From: Geothrix edaphica
GTDB lineage: Bacteria > Acidobacteriota > Holophagae > Holophagales > Holophagaceae
Assembly: GCF_030268045.1 (NCBI RefSeq)
Contig: NZ_BSDC01000002.1
Coordinates: 1-64,000 of the forward strand
DNA length: 64,000 bases
Reading direction: 5' to 3'
Position numbers and translations under genes: made by a program. This document shows positions 40,930-50,327 of the stretch, in pieces. The stretch's first letter is position 1. Every line of letters starts with the position of its first letter. The notes below the pieces were generated by a model. That model made no database searches. It had not been told where the DNA came from and worked only from the letters and a program-made list of their open reading frames with translations.

Positions 40930-42474
40930 CTAGCGCCGTCCCCCGGTCGCGCCCATGGGTGCCGCGCCGTTGGTCTGCTTGGTGTTCTCCACGCCGGTCA
41001 GGATCTGCATGCCCTCCTGGAGCCCCTCGCCCGTGACCTCGGTGAACTGTCCATCGGTGATGCCGGCTTTCACCACGATGGCCTTGGGCTTGCCATTCTC
41101 CAGCACCCAGATGCGGTCCTCCCGCCGGGCCACCATTCCGCCCTTGCTGCCGGTGCCGCTCTGGGCCCCCGGCCGCGGGCCGCCGCCCATGGTCATGGGC
41201 TGACCGAGACGGGGGCCGTCGGCCTTCTTCTCCTCCTTGATGAAGGCGGCGGGATTGAAGCGCAGGGCCGAATTGGGCACGCGGAGCACGTCCTTGCGCT
41301 GGTTGGTGATGATGGTGACGTTGGCGGTCATGCCGGAACGCAGGGCCAGGCTTCCCGTGAACTTGGGGCCCCCGAGCAGGCTGGCGCCTCCGGGGATCCG
41401 GGCCAGCAGCTTCGGATCGCCGCTGGGGGCCTGGGCCGGAGCCGCGCCCCGCGAGCGGCCGGGAAGCGCCTGGGTCTGGCCGGCCAGGCGCTCCTTGAAC
41501 CGCTTCAGGAACTGGTCCTTGGTCACACCCTGGGCCTCCATGCGGTCCTTCAGGCGCTCCCAGGCCTTCTCGGGATCCGGCGCGGCTTCGTGACCTGCGC
41601 CGGCGCCGGCGGCCCGGGCCGCCTGCGGCGAGGCCGGGGCCTGGCCACCCCCGTCGGCGCCGGCCAGGGGCTCATTGGGCACGATCATCTCCACCACGTA
41701 GTTCACGACATTCTGCGTCGTGATCGGCTCCTGGCGGACCAGGCTCACAGTGGCGGCGAACTGCTTGTCCGGCAGGCTGTCCACGGTGAAGAGGGCGCGC
41801 TGGCCCACCTGGACCTCATCGATGTCCGATTCGCCGATGGAGACCTGGACCTTCATCTTGGAAAGGTCCTGGGCGATCTGGAACAAGTTGGGCGTGCTGA
41901 AGCTGGCCGCCACGGTCTGCCCCACGTCCGCCAGCCGGGAGATCACCACCCCATCCACCGGGGCCGTGATGTCGCAATAGCCCCGGTTCGCCCTGGCCCG
42001 GTTCAGGGTGGCCCGGGCGGACTCCAGATTGCCCTTGGCGTTCTTGAGGGCCGTCTCCTTGGTGTCGAGATCCTGGGCGGCCAGGAGCTTGTCCTCCGCC
42101 AGCCGCCGGCTGCGTTCGTAGTCGGACTTGGCGAAATCATAGGCGGCCTGGGCCCGGAGGAGGCTCGCCTGGGCATCCTGGAGCTGGGTGTCAGACAACG
42201 TGGGGTCGATCTGGGCGATGAGCTGGCCCTTCTTCACGATGCTGTTGTAGTCCACATAGAGGGCCGAGATCACCCCCGACACCTGGGTGCCCACGGCCAC
42301 CTGCACCACCGGGCTCACCGAGCCCGTGGCGTTGATGCGCTGGGTGATGTTGCCCTTGTCCAGCTTGGCCTGGCGCCACTTCACCTCGTCCTTGGGCCTC
42401 GTGAGGAAGTAGGCGGTTCCGCCTGCCACCACCGCGACGCCGATGCCAAGGCCGATCCAGGTGTTCCGCTTCAT
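40930..42474 (-). CDS. MacA-like periplasmic adaptor subunit (514 aa)
   Basis: N-terminal anchor (WIGLGIGVAVVAGGTAYFL), biotinyl-lipoyl halves (ISALYVDYNSIVKKGQLIAQ; NRGYCDITAPVDGVVISRLA) around a coiled-coil hairpin (LRAQAAYDFAKSDYERSRRL), then a beta-barrel. An insertion around residues 280-370 is unusually long, rich in Ala, Gly and charged residues, compared with the normal length of about 370-400. Partner of the MacB-type permease. A TGTATG...CATACA palindrome lies 64 bases upstream. Confidence 0.9.
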   Translation of the reverse strand: MKRNTWIGLGIGVAVVAGGTAYFLTRPKDEVKWRQAKLDKGNITQRINATGSVSPVVQVAVGTQVSGVISALYVDYNSIVKKGQLIAQIDPTLSDTQLQDAQASLLRAQAAYDFAKSDYERSRRLAEDKLLAAQDLDTKETALKNAKGNLESARATLNRARANRGYCDITAPVDGVVISRLADVGQTVAASFSTPNLFQIAQDLSKMKVQVSIGESDIDEVQVGQRALFTVDSLPDKQFAATVSLVRQEPITTQNVVNYVVEMIVPNEPLAGADGGGQAPASPQAARAAGAGAGHEAAPDPEKAWERLKDRMEAQGVTKDQFLKRFKERLAGQTQALPGRSRGAAPAQAPSGDPKLLARIPGGASLLGGPKFTGSLALRSGMTANVTIITNQRKDVLRVPNSALRFNPAAFIKEEKKADGPRLGQPMTMGGGPRPGAQSGTGSKGGMVARREDRIWVLENGKPKAIVVKAGITDGQFTEVTGEGLQEGMQILTGVENTKQTNGAAPMGATGGRR

Positions 42475-42500
42475 GACGCCGCGCTCCGCTTCTCAAAGGG

Positions 42501-42517
42501 GCCGGGCAGGGCCCGGC
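42501..42517 (-). terminator. Possible terminator of the nuo operon
   Basis: GCCGGGC/GCCCGGC with AGG loop between nuoN and the MacA-like gene, followed on the minus strand by CCCCTTTG. It sits in the MacA leader, so attenuation is also possible. Confidence 0.4.
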
Positions 42518-42537
42518 CTGGTACCTTCGCATAACGA

Positions 42538-42555
42538 TGTATGGACCAGCATACA
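42538..42555. promoter_or_regulatory. Palindrome TGTATG-N6-CATACA, possible operator
   Basis: Six-base inverted repeats spaced by 6 bases upstream of the MacA-like gene. Spacing and position fit a TetR-type operator for an efflux operon; no regulator gene is adjacent. Confidence 0.35.
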
Positions 42556-42585
42556 AGGTTCCCGGTTGAGGCGGAAAAACCGGAA

Positions 42586-44085
42586 CTAGCGGATCAGGCC
42601 CAAGCCCTCTACGATGGCCCGCTTCGCGAACCCGTCCGACAGGGCGTACTGGAGGAAGCCACCGGCCAGCACGATGACGGCGCAGACCAGCACGGCCGCA
42701 CCCGCCAGGGGGGCATGCACCGCCGGGCGGTCCGAGGCCAGGCGCTCCGCCTCGGCGCTGGGGGCCTGGAGGAAGAGGGCCACCAGGAGGCGCAGGTAGT
42801 AGTAGGCGGACACCAGGCTCGCCAGCACGCCCAGGATGGCCAGGCCCACATGGCCCGTGCCCACCAGCTCGCGGAAGATCATGTACTTGCCGTAGAAGCC
42901 GCCCAGGGGCGGAATGCCCGCCAGGCTCAGCATGAAGACTGCGGCGGCGAAGCCCATGGCCGGGCGCTTCCAGCCCAGCCCCCGCAGGTCCTCGAAGGTG
43001 GTGTGTTCGCCCACCAGGCCGAAGGCCGTCAGCAGGCCGAAGGCGCCCATGTTCATGGCCAGGTAGATGACCAGGTAGAACAGCACGCCCGTGTAGGCGG
43101 CCGGCGTGCCGGCCACGAAGCCCAGCAGGAGGTAGCCGGCGTGGCTGATGCTGGAGTAGGCCAGCATGCGCTTCACGTTGGACTGGACCAGGGCCGTGAG
43201 GTTGCCGAGGACCAGCGTGGCGACGGCCAGCACGGCCACCACCGTCTGCATCTTCGCGCCCACGGCGCCCAGGGGGGCGAAGCTGCCGGGGAACACGCGC
43301 AGCAGGGCGATGAAGGCCACGCCCTTGGTGGCCACGGACATGAAGCCGGCGATGGGGTGGGGCGACGCCTCGTAGGCATCCGGCGTCCACTGGTGGAAGG
43401 GCACGGCGGAGACCTTGAAGAGGAAGCCCAGCAGCATCAGGGCGGCGCCCACCAGCACCACGGGATCCAGGGCGAGGCCCTGAGTCCTGAGGGCGGTGGC
43501 GGCGGCGGCCAGGTCGAAGGTCCCGCTCATGCCGTAGATCAGCACACCGCCCATGAGGAAGCAGCTGGAGGCCACGGCGCCCGTGAGGAAGTACTTCATG
43601 CCGCCTTCGGCGCTCTCGGACCGGGCCCGCACGGTGCCCACCAGGGCGTAGAGGGGGATGCTGAACAGCTCCAGCCCCAGGAAGAGCGCCACGAAGTGGG
43701 TGGTCGAGGCGAAGAGCATCATGCCCGTCACCGAGAAGAGGAGCAGGGAGAGCGTCTCGCCCTTCACCCAGCCCTCCTGGTGGAAGTGGTCCCAGCTCTG
43801 GAGAATGGTCAGGGCCGCGGCCACGACCACGAAGATGCCCGTGAACTGGGCCAGGCGGTCCATGTGCAGCTGGAAGAAGCTGGGCTGGGCGCCGGTGTTC
43901 CACAGCTCCGTGAGGTACCAGAAGCTGCCGGCCACGGCCAGGAGGGCCGTGCCGTACATGGCGCCGCGGATCCACTTGGCGGTGGCCTGGTCCTTGTCGA
44001 GGGACATCAGGACGACCAGGCAGGCCCCGAAGGCCGGGAGGAGCAGCGGCAGCAGGGCCGCCCACTGGCTGGGGGTGAGGCTCAT
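42586..44085 (-). CDS. nuoN: NADH-quinone oxidoreductase subunit N
   Basis: Antiporter-like membrane subunit of complex I. About fourteen helices; the discontinuous-helix region with key Lys and Glu is visible as TLVLGNLTALVQSNVKRMLA and YSSISHAGYLLLGF; also FLFKVSAVPFHQWTPDAYEA with the conserved W-T-P-D. Length 499 aa is normal. The ATG overlaps the nuoM stop (TGATG). Confidence 0.96.
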   Translation of the reverse strand: MSLTPSQWAALLPLLLPAFGACLVVLMSLDKDQATAKWIRGAMYGTALLAVAGSFWYLTELWNTGAQPSFFQLHMDRLAQFTGIFVVVAAALTILQSWDHFHQEGWVKGETLSLLLFSVTGMMLFASTTHFVALFLGLELFSIPLYALVGTVRARSESAEGGMKYFLTGAVASSCFLMGGVLIYGMSGTFDLAAAATALRTQGLALDPVVLVGAALMLLGFLFKVSAVPFHQWTPDAYEASPHPIAGFMSVATKGVAFIALLRVFPGSFAPLGAVGAKMQTVVAVLAVATLVLGNLTALVQSNVKRMLAYSSISHAGYLLLGFVAGTPAAYTGVLFYLVIYLAMNMGAFGLLTAFGLVGEHTTFEDLRGLGWKRPAMGFAAAVFMLSLAGIPPLGGFYGKYMIFRELVGTGHVGLAILGVLASLVSAYYYLRLLVALFLQAPSAEAERLASDRPAVHAPLAGAAVLVCAVIVLAGGFLQYALSDGFAKRAIVEGLGLIR

Positions 44086-45701
44086 CAGTGCACCTCGTGC
44101 GCGGCGGGAGCTTCGGGAAGATGCGCTCCGGATTCGGCGTGGGCCGCGGGGGCCGCGTGGACCGCCGGGGCCAGGACGAAGGTCCTCGGCGCCGGGGCCT
44201 TGATCTCCTGGAGCAGCGCGGCCACGGGGGTCTCGCTGGCGGCCACGAAGGTCTTCGGGTGGACGCCCATCCAGACGATGAGCACCACCAGGGGCAGCAT
44301 CACCGCGACCTCGCGGGCGTTCAGGTCGCTGTGCAGGTGATGGGTGCCGCTGTCCTCGTCCTTGTTCTCGGGGCCCCAGAAGACCCGCATGAACATCCAG
44401 AGCATGTAGACCGCACCCAGCAGCACGCCGGAGGTAGCCAGGCAGGCGTAGAGGCGGCCCCAGCCGAAGCCCGAGAGGAACGTGCCGTTCAGGATCCAGA
44501 ACTCGCCCACGAACCCGTTGGTGAGGGGCAGGCCGATGGAGCTGAGCGTCACGATCAGGAAGAAGGTGGTGAAGATGGGCATCTTCACGGCCACACCGCC
44601 GAAGTCCGCGATCATCCGGGTGTGGGCCCGGTCGTAGAGCATGCCCACCAGGAGGAAGAGCGCGCCGGTGCTGATGCCGTGGTTGAGCATCTGGAGCATG
44701 GCGCCCTGGGTGCCGATGACGGTCATGGAGGCGAGGCCCAGCATCACGAAGCCCATGTGGCTCACGGAGGAGTAGGCCACCAGCTTCTTGATGTCGCGCT
44801 GGACCATGGCCACCAGGGCCCCATAGACGATGGCGATGACGCTCAGCAGGGCGATGGGCTTGGCGTAGTGCATCGCCGCCTGGGGGAACATGGGGATGGC
44901 GAAGCGGATGAAGCCGTATCCGCCCAGCTTCAGCAGCACGCCGGCAAGGATCACCGAGCCCGCCGTGGGCGCCTGCACGTGGGCGTCCGGCAGCCAGGTG
45001 TGCAGGGGGAACAGCGGCACCTTGATGGCGAAGGCCACCGCAAAGGCGATGAAGAGCCAGCCCTGCACGCCGAAGGGCAGCGCGGACGCGGCCTGGGCCA
45101 TGAGCGCCGGGTTGAAGCCGCCGGCCTTGTTGGCCAGGTAGAGCAGCGCCACCAGCCAGAGCAGCGACCCGCTCAGGGTGTAGAGGAAGAACTTGTTGGC
45201 CGCGTAGCGGCGCTCGTCGCCGCCCCAGACCCCGATCATGAAGTACATCGGGATCAGCATGGCCTCCCAGAAGAGGTAGAACACGAACAGGTCCTGGGCC
45301 ACCAGGGCGCCCAGCATGCCAGTCTCCAGCAGGAGGAACAGGGCCGCGAAGGTGCCCATGCGGTCCTTGAGGCTGTTCCAGGTGCCCAGCATGGTGAGGG
45401 GCACGAGGAAGGTCGTGAGGAGCACGAGCCAGAGGTTGAGGCCGTCCACCGCCAAGGCGTAGTCCACCGGCAGGCCCACCAGGGTGAACCAGGGGGCCCG
45501 CTCCGCCAGGACTGTGCCGCCCGCGGCCGGGTTGTGGCCCAGCAGCCAGGCCAGGCTCAGGATGAAGATGGCCAGGGCGCCCAGGAAGCCGAGCAGCCGT
45601 GCGAGCTTGCCGAGCTTGTGCGGCAGGGCCATCAGCGCGAAGCCCAGGACGGTCGGCGCGAAGACCAGGAAGGTGAGGGGATGGAGGTTCAGCCAGGTCA
45701 T
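44085..45701 (-). CDS. nuoM: NADH-quinone oxidoreductase subunit M
   Basis: Antiporter-like proton channel subunit. FFLYTLSGSLLWLVALLYL, KVPLFPLHTWLPDAHVQAPT, GSVILAGVLLKLGGYGFIRF and MVQRDIKKLVAYSSVSHMGF are characteristic. Length 538 aa with a longer, Ala/Pro-rich C-terminal tail (HAAPAAHAESGAHLPEAPA). Start is ATG 45701, after a GGGGCG run; it lies 8 bases after nuoL. Confidence 0.96.
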   Translation of the reverse strand: MTWLNLHPLTFLVFAPTVLGFALMALPHKLGKLARLLGFLGALAIFILSLAWLLGHNPAAGGTVLAERAPWFTLVGLPVDYALAVDGLNLWLVLLTTFLVPLTMLGTWNSLKDRMGTFAALFLLLETGMLGALVAQDLFVFYLFWEAMLIPMYFMIGVWGGDERRYAANKFFLYTLSGSLLWLVALLYLANKAGGFNPALMAQAASALPFGVQGWLFIAFAVAFAIKVPLFPLHTWLPDAHVQAPTAGSVILAGVLLKLGGYGFIRFAIPMFPQAAMHYAKPIALLSVIAIVYGALVAMVQRDIKKLVAYSSVSHMGFVMLGLASMTVIGTQGAMLQMLNHGISTGALFLLVGMLYDRAHTRMIADFGGVAVKMPIFTTFFLIVTLSSIGLPLTNGFVGEFWILNGTFLSGFGWGRLYACLATSGVLLGAVYMLWMFMRVFWGPENKDEDSGTHHLHSDLNAREVAVMLPLVVLIVWMGVHPKTFVAASETPVAALLQEIKAPAPRTFVLAPAVHAAPAAHAESGAHLPEAPAAHEVH

Positions 45702-45709
45702 CGCCCCAC

Positions 45710-47614
45710 CTACTTCAGGAAGACATAGAGGAGGATCGCGGCCCCCAGCGCCATGCTGAGCGCGTAGTTGCGCACTCGGCCGGTCTGGAAGAGGGCGGTG
45801 AAGTCCCCGAAGACCCGGGCCAACGCGCCGGGCAGGTTCACGCCCACGCCATCGATGAGGATGACGTCGAAGAGCTTCCACAGCACGTTGCCGAACCAGC
45901 GGATGGGCCGGAGCAGGTAGAGCTCCACGCCCTCATCCACGTAGTACTTGTTCAGCAGCACCCGGTGGATCGTGGGGAACTTCTGCGCGAAGGCCAGCTC
46001 CCAGGCCGGACCGTCCTTGTACTTGGACCACCCCAGGAAGCCGAAGACCAGGCCCAGGGTGGTGGAGATCACCGCCAGCAGGACCGCCGGGCCCTCGTGG
46101 TGGCCGTGGGCGGCGTGGGTCTGCCCGTAGGTCAGGGCCGGCTTCAGCCACTCGCCGATGCTGAAGTGGCCGCCGAAGGCCTCGGGCACGCCCCAGAAGC
46201 CCCAGAGCAGCGAGCCCACCGCCAGCACCATGAGCGGCACCGTCATGGACAGCGGGCTCTCGTGGGCGTGGTCGTAGGCGTGGCGGTCGCGGGGCTCGCC
46301 CCAGAAGGCCAGGGCCATGAGGCGCCACATGTAGAAGCTCGTGCAGCAGGCGGCGATCACGCCGACCGCCCACAGGGCCGGGGACTTCAGGTAGGCCAGG
46401 TAGAGGATCTCGTCCTTGCTGAAGAAGCCCGAAGTGCCGGGGAAGCCCATGATGGCGACGGTGCCGGCCACCATGGTGAGGAAGGTGATCTTCGTCTTGT
46501 TCTTCAGGCCACCCATCTTGAAGAGGTCCTGCTCGTGGTGCATGGCGTGGATCGCGCTGCCGGCGCCGAGGAAGAGGAGGGCCTTGAACCAGGCGTGGGT
46601 GAAGACGTGGAAGAAGCCCGCCGCGAAGCCCGCCGCGCCGAGGCCCAGGAACATGTAGCCCAGCTGGGAGACGGTGGAGTAGGCCAGCACCTTCTTGATG
46701 TCCCGCTGGAAGAGGCCGATGCTGGCGGCGAACAGGGCTGTGGCCGCACCCACCCAGGCCACCACGGTCATGGTGGTGGGCGTCAGGGTGTAGACCGGGG
46801 CCAGGCGGCAGATCATGTAGATGCCGCTGGTCACCATGGTGGCCGCGTGGATCAGGGCGCTGACCGGCGTGGGGCCCGCCATGGCGTCCGGCAGCCAGAG
46901 GTAGAGGGGCAGCTGGGCGCTCTTGCCCGTGGCGCCCACGAAGAGCATCAGCGTGGCGAAGGTGAGAATGCCGAAGCTCGCCTCGGGGGCCAGGTGGCCC
47001 GCCTGGGTGAGGATGTCGGAGATGGTGAGGGTGCCGAAGGCGGCGAAGAGGACCAGCATGCCGATGGACACGCCCAGGTCACCCACGCGGTTGAAGAGGA
47101 AGGCCTTGAGGCCCGCCTGGGGGGCGAAGTCCGTCTCGAAGTAGTAGCCGATGAGCAGGTAGGAGCAGAGCCCCACGCCCTCCCAGCCCACGAACATCAG
47201 GGGCAGGCTCGAGCCCAGGACCAGGGTCAGCATGAAGAACACGAAGAGGTTCAGGTAGCTGAAGAAGCGGGCGTAGCCCTCCTCTGCGTGCATGTACCCC
47301 AAGGAGTAGAGATGGATGAGGAAGCCGACGCCCGTGACCACCAGCATCATGGTGCCGCTGAGGGGATCGATCACCAGGCCGAAGGGGACGGCCATGGAGC
47401 CGGTCACCATCCATTCGCCGTAGTTCAGCACCAGCCGGTGATCCGGCAGGGCCTTCATGGCGAAGAATGCCGAGGTGGCCAGCAGCAGGGAGCCGAGGAC
47501 CACGCCCAGGCCGGCGATCGTGACGACGCTCTTGCCTGCGCGCTTGCCCAGCAGGCCGTTGAAGGCCGCGCCCAGCAGGGGGAGGATCGGAATGAGCCAG
47601 TAGTACTTGTTCAT
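45710..47614 (-). CDS. nuoL: NADH-quinone oxidoreductase subunit L
   Basis: Largest antiporter-like subunit with the C-terminal lateral helix. GVGLCSYLLIGYYFETDFAP, KSAQLPLYLWLPDAMAGPTP, VSALIHAATMVTSGIYMICR and FQRDIKKVLAYSTVSQLGYM are NuoL signatures. Length 634 aa, normal. It starts 7 bases after nuoK. Confidence 0.96.
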   Translation of the reverse strand: MNKYYWLIPILPLLGAAFNGLLGKRAGKSVVTIAGLGVVLGSLLLATSAFFAMKALPDHRLVLNYGEWMVTGSMAVPFGLVIDPLSGTMMLVVTGVGFLIHLYSLGYMHAEEGYARFFSYLNLFVFFMLTLVLGSSLPLMFVGWEGVGLCSYLLIGYYFETDFAPQAGLKAFLFNRVGDLGVSIGMLVLFAAFGTLTISDILTQAGHLAPEASFGILTFATLMLFVGATGKSAQLPLYLWLPDAMAGPTPVSALIHAATMVTSGIYMICRLAPVYTLTPTTMTVVAWVGAATALFAASIGLFQRDIKKVLAYSTVSQLGYMFLGLGAAGFAAGFFHVFTHAWFKALLFLGAGSAIHAMHHEQDLFKMGGLKNKTKITFLTMVAGTVAIMGFPGTSGFFSKDEILYLAYLKSPALWAVGVIAACCTSFYMWRLMALAFWGEPRDRHAYDHAHESPLSMTVPLMVLAVGSLLWGFWGVPEAFGGHFSIGEWLKPALTYGQTHAAHGHHEGPAVLLAVISTTLGLVFGFLGWSKYKDGPAWELAFAQKFPTIHRVLLNKYYVDEGVELYLLRPIRWFGNVLWKLFDVILIDGVGVNLPGALARVFGDFTALFQTGRVRNYALSMALGAAILLYVFLK

Positions 47615-47621
47615 CGCATCC

Positions 47622-47951
47622 TCACTGCTTCAGGCTGGCGGCCCGGTCCGAGTCGGTGGTGTCCCGGTGACGGTAGAGGCCGATGACCAGCGCCAGGCCG
47701 ATGGCTGCCTCGCAGGCGGCCACGGCGATGATGAAGAGGTAGAACACCATGGCCTGGGCATCGCCGCCGCGGAAGCGGGCGAAGGCCAGCAGGGCCACGT
47801 TGGCGGCGTTGAGCATCAGCTCCACGCCCATGAACTGCAGCAGGAGGGTGCGGCGCAGCAGCACCGTCGCCAGCCCCAGGAAGAAGAGCAGGAGGGCCAC
47901 CACCAGGTATCCCTGGAGGCCGCCGTGGAGGATCGCATCCATGCCGGTCAT
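47622..47951 (-). CDS. nuoK: NADH-quinone oxidoreductase subunit K
   Basis: Three-helix subunit with the proton-path Glu residues: FMGVELMLNAANVALLAF and AVAACEAAIGLALVIGLYR. Length 109 aa is slightly longer than the common 100-105. It lies 10 bases downstream of nuoJ. Confidence 0.96.
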   Translation of the reverse strand: MTGMDAILHGGLQGYLVVALLLFFLGLATVLLRRTLLLQFMGVELMLNAANVALLAFARFRGGDAQAMVFYLFIIAVAACEAAIGLALVIGLYRHRDTTDSDRAASLKQ

Positions 47952-47961
47952 CGTGGGCTCC

Positions 47962-48456
47962 TCACAGGTTCCGTTTTGTCAGCGCCACGGCGCCGATCAT
48001 GGCGGCCAGCAGCACCAGGCCCGCCACCTCGAAGCCCAGCAGGTGGTCCGCGAAGAGGGTGGTGCCCACCTTCTGCAGCGTCATGGCCTGGGGCATCTCG
48101 GCCCCCTTCACCGCCAGGGCCTTCAGGCCGCCGGAACCCAGCACCAGCTTCACCGCGCCGAAGGCCAGGGCCGCGAGCAGGGCCAGGGACACCCAGCGCT
48201 GGACGGGACGGGAGGCCTGGGCCTCCTCCTCCTGGTGGCTGTTCAGCATCATGATCACGAAGAGCACCAGCACCATGATCGCGCCGGTGTAGACGATGAT
48301 CTGGAGGGCCGCGGCCACCGGATTGGCCAGCAGCACGAAGAGGCCCGCCACGCCGAAGAAGGCGGCCACCATGCAGAGGCCCGCCACGACGACGTTCTTC
48401 TGCAGCAGCATCCCCAGGGCGCCCAGGAGGGTGATGAGGGCAAAGGTGATGAACAT
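47962..48456 (-). CDS. nuoJ: NADH-quinone oxidoreductase subunit J
   Basis: Five-helix subunit; PVAAALQIIVYTGAIMVLVL then FVIMMLNSHQEEE is the conserved middle. The last helix reads LLGFEVAGLVLLAAMIGAVA followed by LTKRNL. Starts 10 bases after nuoI. Confidence 0.95.
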   Translation of the reverse strand: MFITFALITLLGALGMLLQKNVVVAGLCMVAAFFGVAGLFVLLANPVAAALQIIVYTGAIMVLVLFVIMMLNSHQEEEAQASRPVQRWVSLALLAALAFGAVKLVLGSGGLKALAVKGAEMPQAMTLQKVGTTLFADHLLGFEVAGLVLLAAMIGAVALTKRNL

Positions 48457-48466
48457 GGCCGCTCCC

Positions 48467-49030
48467 TTACAACGCGATCGTGCGGCGCGGCACGGACGGG
48501 GTGGGATCCTCGGAGATGCGCTCCTTGCCGTCCGGCTCGGAGTAGGTGTTCATCAGGTCCCACTTGCCGAACTGCATGGACAGCCGGTCGTAGGCGGCCA
48601 CTTCGTAGTCCTTGCGGAGCCAGATGGCGTCCTTGGGGCAGGCCTCCTCGCACATGCCGCAGTAGATGCAGCGCAGCATGTCGATGCTGAACTTGGCCGG
48701 CCGCTTCTCTTCGAAGCCCTGGGTGATGTTCAGGTCGCTGAACTCCTCCGCCTCGATGCTGATGCAGCGGGCCGGGCAGGCCTCCTGGCACATGAAGCAG
48801 GCCACGCACTTGATGGCGCCATCCTCGAACCGCTTCAGCTCGTGGAGGCCGCGGTAGCCCTCAGGCATCGCCTTCTTCATGTCCGGGTACTGGATCGTGA
48901 AGCGCTTCGCGGTGGGCGTGAAGAGCTGCTTGAGGAAGTGCTGGAACGTGATTCCCATGCCCTTCATCACCGGCCAGACATAGGTGCGGTCCAGCCAGCT
49001 CAGCTCGACCTTCTTGACGACGACACCCAT
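48467..49030 (-). CDS. nuoI: NADH-quinone oxidoreductase subunit I
   Basis: Ferredoxin-like subunit with two [4Fe-4S] clusters: CVACFMCQEACPARCI and CIYCGMCEEACPKDAI, both complete. It carries electrons from the peripheral arm toward quinone. ATG 49030 opens with GVVVKKVELSWLDRTYV; 187 aa is normal. It lies 11 bases after nuoH. Confidence 0.96.
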   Translation of the reverse strand: MGVVVKKVELSWLDRTYVWPVMKGMGITFQHFLKQLFTPTAKRFTIQYPDMKKAMPEGYRGLHELKRFEDGAIKCVACFMCQEACPARCISIEAEEFSDLNITQGFEEKRPAKFSIDMLRCIYCGMCEEACPKDAIWLRKDYEVAAYDRLSMQFGKWDLMNTYSEPDGKERISEDPTPSVPRRTIAL

Positions 49031-49041
49031 CGCCTTACTCC

Positions 49042-50103
49042 TCAGTGACCCTGGCTCATGCGCCAGGCGTGGAAGATCAGGTTGACCATGGACATGGGCA
49101 GCATCGCCTTCCATCCGAGCCGCATGAGCTGGTCATAGCGGAACCGCGGCAGGGTCCAGCGGATCCAGACGAAGACCCAGGCGAAGAACAGCATCTTCAC
49201 CAGGAAGCTCAGCACCGAGAGCATGACCGAGGGGTCCTTCACGAAGGGCACCTGCCAGCCCCCGAAGTAGAGGGTGGCCATGAGGGCCGAGGCGGTCATC
49301 AGGTGGCAGTACTCGGACAGGGCCAGGAGGCTGAACTTCATGCTGCCGTATTCGGTATTGAAGCCCGCCACGATCTCGCTCTCACCCTCGGCGAAGTCGA
49401 AGGGCAGCCGGTTCGTCTCGGCGAACATGCAGGTGAAGAACACGATGAACCCGAGGGGCTGGCGGACGATGTTCCAGGCCCAGGGCAGGTGGCCCTGGGC
49501 GCTGATGACCTCCGAGGGATCGTAACCGCCGGTGGTCATGAAGATCGTGACCACGGCCAGGCTCATGCCGATCTCGTAGCTCACCATGGCCGCCGAGGCC
49601 CGCATGCCGCCGAGGATCGACCACTTGTTGTTGCTGGACCAGGCCGCCACCAGCACGCCGTAGACCGCCATGCCGCCGATGGCCAGGGGATAGAGCAGCC
49701 CCATGCCGTTGCCGGGGTCCAGCAGGGCCAGATGGTACTCCTGGCCGCCGCTCGTGAAGCTGCGGCCGAAGGGGATCACGGCGAAGCCCATGAGGGCCGG
49801 CACGAGGGCCAGGAAGGGCGCCAGCCAGAAGAGCGCCTTGTTGGCATCGTGCGGGACCAGGTCCTCCTTGAAGAAGAACTTGATGCCGTCCGCCAGCGGC
49901 TGTACGAGCCCGAGGATCTTGATCTTGCCGAAGAGGGCGGCGCGGTTGGGGCCGATGCGGTCCTGGATCATGGCCGAACCCCGGCGCTCCACCCAGGTCC
50001 AGAGGGCCGCCAGCGAGAAGACCCCGGCGAAGACGATGACGAGTTTCGCCACCATCCAAGCGGTGGCAGGCGAGGTGTGCAGCAGGCTTGCGAGCTTGTC
50101 CAT
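49042..50103 (-). CDS. nuoH: NADH-quinone oxidoreductase subunit H
   Basis: Eight-helix subunit at the quinone site: RRGSAMIQDRIGPNRAALFG, LQPLADGIKFFFKEDLVPHD and the acidic loop RLPFDFAEGESEIVAGFNTE, YGSMKF are all conserved. Length 353 aa. The ATG at 50103 is chosen; the open frame before it is Gly/Pro-rich. First gene of a nuoHIJKLMN cluster; nuoA-G are not in the window. Confidence 0.96.
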   Translation of the reverse strand: MDKLASLLHTSPATAWMVAKLVIVFAGVFSLAALWTWVERRGSAMIQDRIGPNRAALFGKIKILGLVQPLADGIKFFFKEDLVPHDANKALFWLAPFLALVPALMGFAVIPFGRSFTSGGQEYHLALLDPGNGMGLLYPLAIGGMAVYGVLVAAWSSNNKWSILGGMRASAAMVSYEIGMSLAVVTIFMTTGGYDPSEVISAQGHLPWAWNIVRQPLGFIVFFTCMFAETNRLPFDFAEGESEIVAGFNTEYGSMKFSLLALSEYCHLMTASALMATLYFGGWQVPFVKDPSVMLSVLSFLVKMLFFAWVFVWIRWTLPRFRYDQLMRLGWKAMLPMSMVNLIFHAWRMSQGH

Positions 50104-50228
50104 GGGCGGCTTCCCGGCAGGGCCACCCGCGGGGAGGCCCAACCCATCGAGCCTATCAGAGCCGCGGCGTTCCCGACATGGAGGGAAAGAACCCCGGGGG
50201 CGGCGATGCGACCTCGGTCACAGCCCAA

Positions 50229-50252
50229 AGGCCAAAGCTGGAGCTTTGGCCT
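50229..50252. terminator. Perfect 11-bp hairpin upstream of nuoH
   Basis: AGGCCAAAGCT/AGCTTTGGCCT with a GG loop. It lies between glnS end and nuoH start; on the plus strand it is followed by CATGTAAAAAG. Either a terminator or a regulator site of nuoH. Confidence 0.5.
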
Positions 50253-50296
50253 CATGTAAAAAGCAAGGGTATGTCGCGCGGCCTGGCCGCGCTCTA

Positions 50297-50327
50297 GAGA
50301 AATCGTGGGCGGAGCCCGCGATTTCTC
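50297..50327 (-). terminator. Hairpin overlapping the glnS stop
   Basis: GAGAAATCG and CGATTTCTC, with inner TGGGC/GCCCG, make a long stem that begins within the glnS stop codon on the minus strand. T-tract lacking. Confidence 0.55.

Noticed and set aside
42541-47686. Long plus-strand ORFs (500-600 residues) opposite the nuo genes
   Set aside because: Low-complexity His/Gln/Glu/Gly-rich shadows of nuoL, nuoM and nuoN.
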